From: Aliivibrio salmonicida LFI1238
GTDB lineage: Bacteria; Pseudomonadota; Gammaproteobacteria; Enterobacterales; Vibrionaceae
DNA: 64,000 nucleotides
NCBI RefSeq assembly: GCF_000196495.1
Contig: NC_011312.1
Location: 2,666,001 to 2,730,000 of the forward strand
Direction: 5' to 3'
Shown here: piece by piece, positions 17,069-26,342 of the stretch
Position numbering within the stretch: position 1 is the stretch's first letter
How the letters are laid out: each line of letters opens with the position of its first letter
Translations under genes and position numbers: made by a program
The notes under the pieces: model-generated
The model's database searches: none
Seen by the model: the letters and a program-made list of their open reading frames with translations, nothing else
Told to the model about the DNA's origin: nothing

Positions 17069-17154
17069 TAATTTAATCAAATGATTCATTTTATAACTGG
17101 AACTTGTTGCTCCAATACTGGTCTATAATTTTTTAGGATCTAAATAACAAGATT

Positions 17155-18855
17155 ATGATATTACACGTTTTCTATGCTTTTCTTGTTGTGATCTGCATTG
17201 TCCCTATTGCTCCCGGTCTAATTGGTGTATTAAGCTCATCATTGAGTTATATCCCCTCCATTAGATTAACTCAGTTTACTCTGAATGGCTATCATGCGGC
17301 TTTTGAGTGGAGTGGCGTTTGGCATTCCATTTTATTAACGCTATCCAGTGCAATCATCAGTACCTTCTTTACTTGCATTATCTCCTTTGCCATTTTGCAA
17401 AGTGGTTGGCATCGTCCTATTTGGAAAAAAATAGAACCACTTCTAGCCCCTTTACTTGCGATGCCCCATGTTGCTTTCGCTATTGGGTTCGCCTTTCTTT
17501 TCTCTCCAACCGGAATGATTGCCAGACTCATTGCTCCCATAACTAATGAACCTTTATTTTCAATCATTAATGACCCGTTCAATATCGGTCTAATCTTAGT
17601 GCTCATCATTAAAGAAGTGCCTTTTTTGTTACTCATGAGCATTCCGATAATGCAGCAGCTCAATATTGATAAAACAATAAAAGTAACGACCAGTTTAGGC
17701 TATAAGCCTCATCAAATGTGGTGGAAGTGCCTTTTTCCTCAATGGCTAAAAAAAGCGCGCTTCCCTTTATTGGCGATCATTGCTTACAGCGTTTCAGTGG
17801 TTGATGTGGGTTTAATTATTGGATCCAGTAATCCCCCAACCTTTGCTGTTTTAGTTTGGCAATGGTTTAGTGATCCAGACATTAACCTTCAGCCTAGAGC
17901 GGGCGCAGGGGCTGTTATCCTATTTATCCTGTGTTTACTGCTAATTGCCATTCACCGCTTTATCGAATGGGGAATAACAAGCTATTGCCGAGCATGGCAA
18001 ATCTCTGGCCGATTTGGATTTTTATTTCCAGGGCTTTCTTTATTTGGGATGGTTAGTAGCATTATTGTTATCTCTTTTCCTATTATGTGGGTATGGAGCA
18101 TCACACAGCGGTGGCGATTTCCTAATTTAACGCCTACTCAGTTCTCTCTACGGTTCTGGATTGAAGAATGGCCGAATATTGTCCCTACCATTGCTGACAG
18201 CCTTTTTATTGCTCTTATTTCAGCAAGTATCGCGCTTGTATTGGCATTAATTGGGCATGAATATAGACTTAAATATCGTTGGCATATCCCGCCCCTACTG
18301 ATAGCGATACCGATGTTAGTACCCCAACTTTCTCTTTTGTTTGGTATTCAAGTTGCCGCACTCTATTTCTCTCATGATTCTTATTATATTTGGGTGATTT
18401 GGTCACACATATTTTTCTCTTTCCCTTATATTTTTCTTGCACTAGATGGCCCTTGGCGTAGTTTTGATCAACGCTTAATTCAAACTGGGTTAAGCTTAGG
18501 TAAATCACCATTGCATTGTTGGTTCACGATTAAAGCCCCCTTACTTTTTCCTGCCATTATTTATGCGGGAGCAATAGGGATCAGTGTCAGTTTGGCTCAA
18601 TATTTACCAACAAAGATGTTAGGAGCAGGAAGAGTGATGACGCTAACGACGGAGGCTGTGGCATTATCCAGTGGATTTGATCGTCGAATTACGGCACTTT
18701 ATGCACTTTGGCAAGCGCTGTTGCCTTTTGTTTTCTTTACGTTAGCCGTCGTTATCGGTCGATATTATTCTCGTCATTCCCACATCAATATTAAGACAAG
18801 GAAGGTTGAAGGTCATGAGCCTATCAATAAAGAATCTCACCATTTTCACTCATAG
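17155..18855 (+). CDS. ynjC: ABC transporter permease YnjC
   Basis: A 566-residue fused permease with two BPD_transp_1 units, each of about six helices (about residues 40-270 and 330-550). E. coli YnjC is similar at 511. EAA-like loops are visible in both halves (TTSLGYKPHQMWWKCLFPQWL and QTGLSLGKSPLHCWFTIKAPLL). The thiamine/iron-type permease family is the closest. It overlaps the ATPase gene ynjD by 41 bp. The usual substrate-binding partner ynjB is not upstream; only 128 bp separate it from the DUF2301 gene. The substrate is therefore unknown, and a binding protein would have to be encoded elsewhere. Confidence 0.85.
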   Translation: MILHVFYAFLVVICIVPIAPGLIGVLSSSLSYIPSIRLTQFTLNGYHAAFEWSGVWHSILLTLSSAIISTFFTCIISFAILQSGWHRPIWKKIEPLLAPLLAMPHVAFAIGFAFLFSPTGMIARLIAPITNEPLFSIINDPFNIGLILVLIIKEVPFLLLMSIPIMQQLNIDKTIKVTTSLGYKPHQMWWKCLFPQWLKKARFPLLAIIAYSVSVVDVGLIIGSSNPPTFAVLVWQWFSDPDINLQPRAGAGAVILFILCLLLIAIHRFIEWGITSYCRAWQISGRFGFLFPGLSLFGMVSSIIVISFPIMWVWSITQRWRFPNLTPTQFSLRFWIEEWPNIVPTIADSLFIALISASIALVLALIGHEYRLKYRWHIPPLLIAIPMLVPQLSLLFGIQVAALYFSHDSYYIWVIWSHIFFSFPYIFLALDGPWRSFDQRLIQTGLSLGKSPLHCWFTIKAPLLFPAIIYAGAIGISVSLAQYLPTKMLGAGRVMTLTTEAVALSSGFDRRITALYALWQALLPFVFFTLAVVIGRYYSRHSHINIKTRKVEGHEPINKESHHFHS

Positions 18856-19462
18856 TGGGACTGAGTTATTGTCCTCTTGCTCTTTATCTGTAAATAAAGG
18901 GGAAGTACTGAGTATTATGGGGCCAAGTGGCTGTGGAAAATCAACACTATTAAACGTGATCGCAGGTCATCTAACGAATGATTTCAACTACTCAGGCAGC
19001 ATCCAGTTAAATGGAGAAAACATTGATACTTTGGCTCCCCATAAAAGAAATGTCGGTATTCTCTTTCAAGAAGATCTTCTTTTCCCTCACCTTTCGGTAT
19101 GGGAAAACCTTGCCTTTGCTTTGCCTAATGCAATTAAAGGAAAAGAACGACAAGCAGAGGCCATTAACGCATTAAAAAACATTCAATTAGACCATTTAGC
19201 TCACTCTTTTCCAGATCAAATATCAGGAGGTCAACGAGCTCGTATTAGTTTAGTCAGAATGCTTCTAGCAAAGCCCAAAGTCGCTTTACTTGATGAACCT
19301 TTTAGTAAATTAGACAAAGCACTTCGTATACAATTTAGAGATTGGGTATTCACACAACTCGCTGAAGCCAATATACCTACACTATTAGTCACTCATGATA
19401 ATGATGACATTCCGAACAATAGCCAACAACTCTCTTGGCCAATGGAGATTCCCCATGCTTGA
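18815..19462 (+). CDS. ynjD: ABC transporter ATP-binding protein YnjD
   Basis: A 215-residue ABC ATPase (E. coli YnjD 217) that powers the YnjC permease. The Walker A GPSGCGKST is at residues 36-44, the Q-loop is in LFQEDLLFPHLS, the signature ISGGQRARI is at about 131-139, and Walker B VALLDEPF precedes a D-loop and the switch His in VTHD. The start at ATG 18815 has AAGGTTGAAGG upstream and is preferred to the in-frame TTG at 18806. It overlaps ynjC at its start by 41 bp and ynjF at its end by 8 bp, so the three genes are one operon. Confidence 0.88.
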   Translation: MSLSIKNLTIFTHSGTELLSSCSLSVNKGEVLSIMGPSGCGKSTLLNVIAGHLTNDFNYSGSIQLNGENIDTLAPHKRNVGILFQEDLLFPHLSVWENLAFALPNAIKGKERQAEAINALKNIQLDHLAHSFPDQISGGQRARISLVRMLLAKPKVALLDEPFSKLDKALRIQFRDWVFTQLAEANIPTLLVTHDNDDIPNNSQQLSWPMEIPHA

Positions 19463-20081
19463 TAAGTTCAGCATCCAACTTATACGTAAACCCTTATCAA
19501 TAACGGCAAGTCAATTAAATAAACTTGGTATAACCGCAAATCAAACGACGGTTTTTGGCTTCGTTTTAGGCTGCATGGCTTTTCCGGCGTTAATCTTTCA
19601 AGAATACAATATTGCTTTGGTTTTCATTTTACTAAATCGTATTTGTGATGGTTTGGATGGGGCATTAGCAAGAATCAACGGCATTACAGATTCGGGAGGA
19701 TTTTTAGATATTAGTTTAGATTTTCTCTTTTATTCTTTAATTCCTTTTGGATTTGTTCTCGCAAATCCAGAACATAACGCCATTGCAGGCGCATTAATTA
19801 TCTTTTCATTTATCGGTACTGGCAGCAGTTTTTTGGCTTTTGCGGTGATGGCAGGAAAAAGAAATATAGATAACCCAGTCTACAAAAACAAATCATTGTA
19901 TTACATGAGAGGGCTAACCGAAGGAACAGAAACGATTGGCTGTTTTGTTTTATTTTGCTTATTCCCTTTTCACTTTTCAATCATTGCTTATGTGTTTTCC
20001 GCTCTATGTTGGATCACGACAATAAACAGAATTTGGTCTGGGTTTCATACACTAAAAGACAGTGAAAAAAGCGATCAATGA
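19455..20081 (+). CDS. ynjF: CDP-alcohol phosphatidyltransferase family protein YnjF
   Basis: A 208-residue membrane enzyme with the CDP-alcohol phosphotransferase signature DG-x2-DG-x2-AR-x(8)-G-x3-D-x3-D. It is visible as CDGLDGALARINGITDSGGFLDISLD at about residues 55-80, so the metal-binding aspartates are all present. E. coli YnjF is the homologue; its alcohol substrate is unknown. The start at ATG 19455 has GGAG upstream and overlaps ynjD by 8 bp. Membrane phospholipid modification is the general family role. The link with the YnjCD transporter is conserved synteny, but its meaning is unclear. Confidence 0.85.
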   Translation: MLDKFSIQLIRKPLSITASQLNKLGITANQTTVFGFVLGCMAFPALIFQEYNIALVFILLNRICDGLDGALARINGITDSGGFLDISLDFLFYSLIPFGFVLANPEHNAIAGALIIFSFIGTGSSFLAFAVMAGKRNIDNPVYKNKSLYYMRGLTEGTETIGCFVLFCLFPFHFSIIAYVFSALCWITTINRIWSGFHTLKDSEKSDQ

Positions 20082-20107
20082 TAAATCAATCCTCTTGCTC
20101 ATAAACT

Positions 20108-20143
20108 AAAAAAGCCACCGCAAGTAACCTTGCTGTGGCTTTT
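20108..20143. terminator. Bidirectional terminator between ynjF and rpoS
   Basis: AAAGCCACcGCAAG pairs with CTTGCtGTGGCTTT, with A-run and T-run on opposite sides. It serves both convergent genes. Confidence 0.88.
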
Positions 20144-20175
20144 ATGATTCTACTTATTGTTAAATAAAAATGAGT

Positions 20176-21141
20176 TTAAAAGTCATCAACAGCAAATAGA
20201 GTTTCCATATTCAAACCTTGTTGCGTCATTATTTCTCTTAAACGCCTTAACCCTTCAACTTGGATTTGTCTTACTCGTTCTCGAGTTAAACCAATCTCTC
20301 GGCCTACCTGTTCTAACGTTGACGCTTCATACCCTAACAGTCCAAAACGACGTGCAACGACTTCTTTTTGTTTTGGATTTAATTGACCTAACCAGCCAAC
20401 TAAAGATTCGTTAATATCGTTTGTTTGTGTTTCGGATTCAGGATCGGCATGTTTCGTATCCGGAATAATATCAAGCAGCGCTTTATCTGAGTCACCTGCA
20501 ACCATTGAATCAACAGAAGCGACCCTCTCGTTTAAACGCAGCATTCGACTCACATCGCTTACTGGTTTATCTAGCTTTTCTGCTATTTCTTCTGGTGTAG
20601 GTTCATGATCCAATTTTTGGGATAGCTCACGAGCGGCACGCAGGTATACGTTTAACTCTTTCACTACGTGGATAGGTAAACGAATGGTTCTCGTTTGGTT
20701 CATAATGGCACGTTCAATCGTTTGACGTATCCACCAAGTGGCATAAGTAGAGAAGCGAAAGCCTCTTTCTGGATCAAATTTTTCAACCGCGCGAATTAAA
20801 CCTAAATTACCTTCTTCAACCAAATCTAATAAAGCAAGACCACGATGGTTATAACGACGTGCAATTTTCACCACTAATCGTAAGTTACTTTCAATCATTC
20901 TAGATCGAGCGGCAACATCACCTTTCAAGGCTAGGCGACTGAAATACACTTCCTCTTCAGCGGTTAGAAGTGGTGAAAATCCAATTTCACTTAAGTACAG
21001 TTGAGTCGCATCCATTACTTTTTGCGAACTACTAACTTCAAGACGTTCAGATTTTTTTTCTGTCTTTGTCGTTAGTTCAGTTTCATCAACTACGTCTAAA
21101 TCAAATTCTTCAACTTTAGTTACTGCATTGCTTTTACTCAT
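20176..21141 (-). CDS. rpoS: RNA polymerase sigma factor RpoS
   Basis: A 321-residue group-2 sigma-70 factor (E. coli 330), the general stress and stationary-phase sigma. Region 1.2 contains DATQLYLSEIGFSPLL and region 2 contains LVEEGNLGLIRAVEKFDPERGFRFSTYATWWIRQ, the core-binding and -10-recognition parts. Region 4 has the helix-turn-helix LEQVGREIGLTRERVRQIQVEGL near the C-terminus. It lies downstream of nlpD, as in other gammaproteobacteria, so the principal promoter is probably within nlpD. A bidirectional terminator follows. Confidence 0.97.
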   Translation of the reverse strand: MSKSNAVTKVEEFDLDVVDETELTTKTEKKSERLEVSSSQKVMDATQLYLSEIGFSPLLTAEEEVYFSRLALKGDVAARSRMIESNLRLVVKIARRYNHRGLALLDLVEEGNLGLIRAVEKFDPERGFRFSTYATWWIRQTIERAIMNQTRTIRLPIHVVKELNVYLRAARELSQKLDHEPTPEEIAEKLDKPVSDVSRMLRLNERVASVDSMVAGDSDKALLDIIPDTKHADPESETQTNDINESLVGWLGQLNPKQKEVVARRFGLLGYEASTLEQVGREIGLTRERVRQIQVEGLRRLREIMTQQGLNMETLFAVDDF

Positions 21142-21196
21142 AGCGCCTCCCTATGGCGAGCCAGCAAGACATTACAACTCAGCTATGTCATCCCTG

Positions 21197-22195
21197 TTAC
21201 GGTAAATACCGTTGTGGATTTACCGATTTCCCTCTAAAACGGATCTCAAAATGCAAACGAACGCTGCTCGTACTTGAGCTACCCATTGATGCGATTTTTT
21301 GTCCCGCATTGATGTGTTGACCTTCTTTCACAAACAATGATTCATTATGGGCGTAGGCACTTAAGTAATCGTCATTATGTTTAATAATTATCAGGTTGCC
21401 ATAACCTCTTAATGCATTGCCTGCATAAACCACGGTTCCTTTTGCGGTTGAGATGATCTCTTGGCCACGTTGACCTGCGATATCTATCCCTTTATTTCCT
21501 TGGTCTCCTGTTGAAAACTTAGCAATGATTCTTCCTTTAGTTGGCCATAACCACGAATCTACCTTCTCCGATTTTTTTTCTACTGGTTTTGGTTTCGGTG
21601 TTGGCTTCGGTTTTGGCTTAACAACCGGCTTCGGCTTAGAAGATGTTATCGATTTGTTAGATTCAACATACTCCTTCGATTTCGCCTTTTCAACCTTTTT
21701 TGTGCTTTGTTTTTGAACAGGTTGTGTTTTTGTGCTAGCGGACGTAACGGGTTTTGCCGTACTCGGTGCTTTATTCGTAGCAACAGGAACAACGGCAACC
21801 GCTGTTGCAGTAGACCTTGGGGTACCATTCTCTTTAATAACGGAATGGCCATCATCACCGTACGCAGGAGCAATATATCGAGGGCCCCATAATTTTATTT
21901 TTTGTCCTGGCTGGATCACATAAGGTGCTTTAAGTTCGTTATATGCAATAAGCTCTTTAACATCTTTATTCGTTACATATGAAATAAAATATAACGTATC
22001 CCCGCTTTCAACCTTGTAGTAACTTCCTCGATAGCTGCCACGCTCAGTGCCACCATAAGAAGATGCCTTACTATTAACGCTTGATACTGGCGCAGGACGA
22101 TGTGGCCCCAATGAACAGCCAACAAGCAATAAACTAAGAGCTATCACACCCAAGTAAGAGAAAGAGAAGTATTGTTTTATTTTATCCATATTCAC
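21197..22195 (-). CDS. nlpD: Murein hydrolase activator lipoprotein NlpD
   Basis: A 332-residue outer-membrane lipoprotein. The signal peptide ends in the lipobox LLVGC at about residue 27. A LysM domain occupies about 55-100 (YKVESGDTLYFISY), then a long Lys/Pro/Thr-rich low-complexity linker (repeated KPKP units), then a C-terminal LytM/M23 domain (about 225-332). The M23 domain lacks the first metal-binding His (KGIDIAG where active enzymes have H-x3-D), so it is expected to activate amidase AmiC rather than cut murein. It overlaps nothing but directly abuts pcm and is followed by rpoS. Confidence 0.93.
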   Translation of the reverse strand: MNMDKIKQYFSFSYLGVIALSLLLVGCSLGPHRPAPVSSVNSKASSYGGTERGSYRGSYYKVESGDTLYFISYVTNKDVKELIAYNELKAPYVIQPGQKIKLWGPRYIAPAYGDDGHSVIKENGTPRSTATAVAVVPVATNKAPSTAKPVTSASTKTQPVQKQSTKKVEKAKSKEYVESNKSITSSKPKPVVKPKPKPTPKPKPVEKKSEKVDSWLWPTKGRIIAKFSTGDQGNKGIDIAGQRGQEIISTAKGTVVYAGNALRGYGNLIIIKHNDDYLSAYAHNESLFVKEGQHINAGQKIASMGSSSTSSVRLHFEIRFRGKSVNPQRYLP

Positions 22196-22822
22196 TTATG
22201 CTAAGTCCCCTGAAACTAAAGGCACAAACCGCACCTCTTCGATCACTTCAGAGTGGAATTCATCTCCATGACGGGTAATTCGGAGCAATTGTTGTGACTC
22301 TGTACCAATGGGAATGACTAACCGTCCTCCCTCTTTTAATTGATAAAGAAGATCATTAGGAATGGATTCTGCGGCAGCGGTAACGATGATGGCATCAAAC
22401 GGGCTTTTACTTGGCCAACCATTCCAACCATCAGCATGCTTAGTTGAAATGTTATAAAGATCTAACAGCTTTAATAAGCGCTTCGCGTTCCATTGTAATG
22501 ATTTAATACGCTCAACAGAGTGCACGTGCCCTACTAATTTGGCTAATACTGCGGTTTGATAACCTGAGCCTGTTCCAATCTCTAACAAGTTGGAGTCATA
22601 TTGAAGCTCCAATAGTTCCGTCATTTTTGCAACAATATACGGTTGAGAGATCGTCTGACCCTCACCGATTGGTAGCGCATTATTTTGATAGGCTTGATGT
22701 GCTAATGCTTCAGGAACAAATCGCTCACGTGGCAATTGTCGGATAGCCAAAAGAATATCCTCATTGAGGATACCTTGCTGACGTAAGAATTGATCAAGTA
22801 ACTCAGAGCGAGAATGCATCAT
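22196..22822 (-). CDS. pcm: Protein-L-isoaspartate O-methyltransferase Pcm
   Basis: A 208-residue SAM-dependent methyltransferase, the same length as E. coli Pcm, that repairs isoaspartyl residues in ageing proteins. It shows the family motif PIGEGQTISQPYIVAKMTELL and the SAM-binding motif LEIGTGSGYQTAVLA. I place the start at ATG 22822, where it overlaps the surE stop as TAATG. The frame also allows a start at 22852, which would add ten residues and a 31 bp overlap. It forms part of the truD-surE-pcm-nlpD block on the minus strand. Confidence 0.95.
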   Translation of the reverse strand: MMHSRSELLDQFLRQQGILNEDILLAIRQLPRERFVPEALAHQAYQNNALPIGEGQTISQPYIVAKMTELLELQYDSNLLEIGTGSGYQTAVLAKLVGHVHSVERIKSLQWNAKRLLKLLDLYNISTKHADGWNGWPSKSPFDAIIVTAAAESIPNDLLYQLKEGGRLVIPIGTESQQLLRITRHGDEFHSEVIEEVRFVPLVSGDLA

Positions 22823-23586
22823 TAATGAGTGCTCTCCGGCAATGATAGCCACTCTTTCATCATTGTTAATGAATCATGTGCTGTTAAATCGACTTGTAAA
22901 GGGGTAATAGACACACAGTTATTGGCAATGGCATAGAAATCCGTGCCCTCTCCAGCGTCTTGCTTTTTCCCTGGAGGACCTAACCAATAAATGGTTTCTC
23001 CTCTAGGATCCTTTGCCTTTATCATGCTTTCAGAATGATGCCTTGCACCTAAACGAGTCACTTTCCAATCTGATAATTGTGAATATTCACAGTCCGGAAC
23101 GTTAACATTCAATACTCTTTTGGTTGTTAATGGTTTTACTAAATGATTCTTAACTAATTCAACCGCAACCTGAGCTGCCGTATCAAAATGTGTTTTTCCG
23201 ACCAATGACATTGCTATGGCTGGCAAACCTAAAAAATGCCCTTCTGTTGCCGCTGCAACGGTACCAGAATACAGCGTATCATCCCCTAAATTAGCACCAT
23301 GGTTTATCCCTGTAATGACTAAATCAGGTAAGTTATCTTTCATTAACTCATTCAATGCAAAATGAACACAATCGGTTGGGGTTCCTTGTACTGAGTGAAT
23401 ATGCTCCGCAATTTGGCGGACACGAAGTGGCGATTCTAGAGTAAGGGAATTTGACGCGCCTGAACGATTACGATCAGGAGCAACAATAGTAATATCTGCG
23501 ATATCAATAAGAGCTAAAGCAAGAGTATTCATCCCTTCAGCAAATACCCCATCATCATTACTTAGCAATATATGCAATTTCTTCAC
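22822..23586 (-). CDS. surE: 5'/3'-nucleotidase SurE
   Basis: A 254-residue metal-dependent phosphatase (E. coli 253) that dephosphorylates nucleoside monophosphates and short polyphosphates in stationary phase. The metal-binding aspartates are in LSNDDG (residues 8-13), with the conserved Asn in PDRNRSGASNSLTL, VQGTPTDCVHFAL and GINHGANLGDDTLYSGTVAAA. It overlaps pcm by one base (TAATG) and starts 30 bp after truD. The conserved surE-pcm pair supports its role in stationary-phase maintenance. Confidence 0.96.
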   Translation of the reverse strand: MKKLHILLSNDDGVFAEGMNTLALALIDIADITIVAPDRNRSGASNSLTLESPLRVRQIAEHIHSVQGTPTDCVHFALNELMKDNLPDLVITGINHGANLGDDTLYSGTVAAATEGHFLGLPAIAMSLVGKTHFDTAAQVAVELVKNHLVKPLTTKRVLNVNVPDCEYSQLSDWKVTRLGARHHSESMIKAKDPRGETIYWLGPPGKKQDAGEGTDFYAIANNCVSITPLQVDLTAHDSLTMMKEWLSLPESTH

Positions 23587-23616
23587 TCAGTTCTCCACTT
23601 CATTTCTTAAGTCGTT

Positions 23617-24663
23617 CTAATCGTATGTACGTTCAACTTCAATTTCTTGTAACAATTCACGAACGATAACCGTAGCAAAACTGCCCGATGTTAGTGAAAA
23701 GTTTAAGGTAAGTTGATCGCCTTCCACAGACCAATGTAGGTTCTCTGGATGTAATTCAATGCTACGGCGTTCATGACGCATACGGTTACCACGGATCAAG
23801 GCCATTAAGTCTGGTTCAGCATCCAGTTGTGGTTGCTCAAACATTAATGCTTTCTCTGTCGTTGGCAGTTGATTATCTCCAGCAAGTGCTGCACTGATTG
23901 ATAATTCACCCTTTTTAATTTTTTGAATGCAGTCTTCTGACGTTACATTCTCATTAACCGTACGATCGTTTTGATCAAGTAGAATATCACCATCAACAGG
24001 TAGAGAGAAGTAACCCTCTGTTATTCTTTGAGAAATAATATGGTTAAAAATCCACGAACGCGCTGCTGATAGATAAAAACTGCGTTTCGTATTATCACGA
24101 GTACGGACATTTTCACGCCCCCAACGACGCGCTTCTGTTACGTTATTGCCTTCATGTCCAAAGCGTTGAGCACCAAAATAGTTTGGTACACCCGTTACTT
24201 TTACCTTCTCTAAACGAGCCAGTACATCATCCATATCAGTCACTTCAGTCGCAATTAACTGAAAGCTATTTCCGAGAAGATCGCCTGGACGTAATTTTTT
24301 ATGATGACGCGTCATTTCTAAAATTTCAACACCAGGGTGTGCCACTTCAAATAGAACAAAATTCAAGTGATCACTTTTTGGAAGATGAACGCTTAACCAC
24401 TGTTCAGTCACCGCATGGCGATCTTTCAAACCAGCCCAGCTGATGTCTTTTGATTTAACACCACAAAACTTAGCGAATTCATTCGCTACGTATTTCGTGT
24501 TTTCTCCAGTTTTACGAATTTTAACCATTAAGTGTTCACCTTTACCAGTGAACTCATACCCTAATACTTCTTTTACAATAAAGTGTTCAGGTAGCTGCTT
24601 TAATTTACCAGTTGCAACTGGCTTTCCGTATAACCATGAAAAAGTAGACATGATGTCTGACAT
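23617..24663 (-). CDS. truD: tRNA pseudouridine(13) synthase TruD
   Basis: A 348-residue pseudouridine synthase (E. coli 349) that modifies U13 of tRNA-Glu. The catalytic Asp is Asp81 in GLKDRHAVTEQ. The TRUD insertion domain follows in the middle (about residues 155-300), with NYFGAQRFGHEGNN just before it. It begins at 24663; an internal ATG five codons later is an alternative. It is linked to ispF upstream (14 bp gap) and surE downstream (30 bp gap), consistent with one operon. Confidence 0.95.
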   Translation of the reverse strand: MSDIMSTFSWLYGKPVATGKLKQLPEHFIVKEVLGYEFTGKGEHLMVKIRKTGENTKYVANEFAKFCGVKSKDISWAGLKDRHAVTEQWLSVHLPKSDHLNFVLFEVAHPGVEILEMTRHHKKLRPGDLLGNSFQLIATEVTDMDDVLARLEKVKVTGVPNYFGAQRFGHEGNNVTEARRWGRENVRTRDNTKRSFYLSAARSWIFNHIISQRITEGYFSLPVDGDILLDQNDRTVNENVTSEDCIQKIKKGELSISAALAGDNQLPTTEKALMFEQPQLDAEPDLMALIRGNRMRHERRSIELHPENLHWSVEGDQLTLNFSLTSGSFATVIVRELLQEIEVERTYD

Positions 24664-24677
24664 AAGTTTGTCTCTAA

Positions 24678-25157
24678 TTAATAAGATTTTTTAACTAACA
24701 GCACCACAGCTTCACAAGCGATGCCTTCTTTTCTACCAGTAAAGCCTAAACCCTCGGACGTGGTCGCTTTGACGTTCACATTATCCAAGCTTGTTTCTAA
24801 ATCTTCAGCAATAGCAGCGCACATATGTTTAATATGAGGCGCCATCTTAGGGGCTTGTGCAATGATTGTGACATCCGCATTCCCTAGCTCTAAGCCTTTT
24901 TCTTTAACTCGACGATATACATCTCTAAGCAAAGCTCTGCTATCGGCGCCTTTCCATTTATCATCAGTATCAGGGAAATGACGACCAATATCTCCTTCCG
25001 CAATGGCACCAAGCAAAGCATCACACAATGCATGCAGTGCAACATCACCATCTGAATGAGCAATTAACCCTTGCTCATAAGGAACGCTGACTCCACCAAT
25101 AATAACTGGGCCTTCTCCACCAAATTTATGTACATCAAATCCGTGTCCAATTCTCAT
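24678..25157 (-). CDS. ispF: 2-C-methyl-D-erythritol 2,4-cyclodiphosphate synthase IspF
   Basis: A 159-residue trimeric enzyme, the same length as E. coli IspF, which closes CDP-methylerythritol phosphate to the cyclodiphosphate in the MEP isoprenoid pathway. Zinc ligands are visible as Asp8, His10 and His42 (GHGFDVH and [17 protein letters not shown]). The C-terminus has the conserved [17 protein letters not shown]. It overlaps the ispD stop by 4 bp (ATGA), so the two are translationally coupled; they catalyse nearby steps. Confidence 0.97.
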
Positions 25158-25873
25158 TCGTTGATTTCCTTTTTCATTTTTTGAAGGTAGAACTCTGCTA
25201 AATCAAGATCTTCAGGTTGAGTTATTTTTAAGTTATCGGCCCGACCTTGTATGAGTTTAGGCTGATATCCCATAAATTCGATAGCAGAAGACTCATCCGT
25301 AATCGATAAGCCCTGTTCTAAACCTGTTTTTAATGCGGTATACAATAACTCGGTAGTGAACAGTTGCGGTGTTAATGCATGCCACAACACACTGCGATCA
25401 ATCGTTGTACTGATGCTTAAATCTGAATTTGCCTGCTTCATCGTATCTCGAACTGGCGAGGCTAATATACCACCCAGATGATCCGGGATCACGGCTTCAA
25501 TTAACTTAGCAATGTCGCTATGGCGAAGGCAAGGGCGTGCCGCATCATGAACCATCACCCATTGACTTAATGTGTTTTTTTGTACGTATTCTAGACCAGA
25601 AAGAACAGAATCAGCACGCTCTTCCCCACCAGAGACTCGAATAACTCTCTTATCGGTAGCAATAGATAACGCATCAAAATATGGGTCATCATCGCTGATT
25701 GCAACAATGACAGTATTGACCATAGGAAAGGCCAATAAGTTCTCAATGGTATGTTCAATGACTGTTTTACCATCAAGTACTAAATATTGTTTTGGGCGAT
25801 CGGCTTTCATTCGGCTGCCAACACCTGCAGCAGGCACGATTACGGTAATAAATAAAGGAGACAATGAAGACAT
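25154..25873 (-). CDS. ispD: 2-C-methyl-D-erythritol 4-phosphate cytidylyltransferase IspD
   Basis: A 239-residue cytidylyltransferase (E. coli 236) that couples CTP to methylerythritol phosphate in the MEP pathway. The N-terminal nucleotide-binding motif [18 protein letters not shown] contains the catalytic Arg and Lys, and [11 protein letters not shown] and ASPVRDTMK are conserved further on. It lies 3 bp after ftsB and overlaps ispF by 4 bp. This ftsB-ispD-ispF arrangement is the usual gammaproteobacterial order. Confidence 0.96.
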
Positions 25874-25876
25874 TTT

Positions 25877-26161
25877 TTATTCCTCACTATTTTCATCAAT
25901 AATGCGATAAAAGGTCTCACCTTTTTTAATCATACCGAGTTCATGCCTAGCTCGCTCTTCTATTGCCGCTGAACCTTTTCTTAAATCGTCGATTTCAGCA
26001 AACATTTGTCCATTTCGATTACGTAACCCTTGATTTACTTCTTCTTGAAGCTGAACATCATTGGATACTTGAGCGTAATCCTCCATGCCATTTTTTCCAA
26101 ACCATAAGGTATATTGCAGCCAACCTAAGGCAATAATCAGTAAAACGGCGAATGCACGCAT
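25877..26161 (-). CDS. ftsB: Cell division protein FtsB
   Basis: A 94-residue bitopic membrane protein (E. coli 103) of the FtsQLB divisome subcomplex. It has a short N-terminal cytoplasmic stretch, one transmembrane helix (about residues 4-20, LLIIALGWLQYTLWFGKNG) and a periplasmic coiled coil with heptads through about residue 70. The C-terminal segment ARHELGMIKKGETFYRII is the family signature. It lies 3 bp before ispD. A strong terminator separates it from eno upstream. Confidence 0.93.
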   Translation of the reverse strand: MRAFAVLLIIALGWLQYTLWFGKNGMEDYAQVSNDVQLQEEVNQGLRNRNGQMFAEIDDLRKGSAAIEERARHELGMIKKGETFYRIIDENSEE

Positions 26162-26256
26162 AGTAGCTCCGGCAACAAATGTTTGAGTTATAATGAAAAG
26201 AGCGCTAACTATATCAACCCCTCATTAGAACTTCACTAGCTGTATAGCTGAAATAA

Positions 26257-26287
26257 AAAAAACCGCCTCAAATGAGACGGTTTTTGT
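26257..26287 (-). terminator. Terminator after eno
   Basis: CCGCCTCA pairs with TGAGACGG in a hairpin flanked by A-tracts and T-tracts on both sides. It follows eno on the minus strand, 56 bp past its stop. Confidence 0.85.
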
Positions 26288-26342
26288 ATCAAAATTCTAA
26301 TCGAACGATTAAAGAATTAAGTCATATTCTCAAAAATTGAGA

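Noticed and set aside
21525..21923. Several plus-strand ORFs over the nlpD linker
   Set aside because: They arise from the Lys/Pro/Thr-rich repetitive linker of nlpD, which leaves alternative frames open.
25572..25910. 112-codon ORF opposite ispD/ftsB
   Set aside because: It is an antisense shadow; both genes on the minus strand have clear family motifs.
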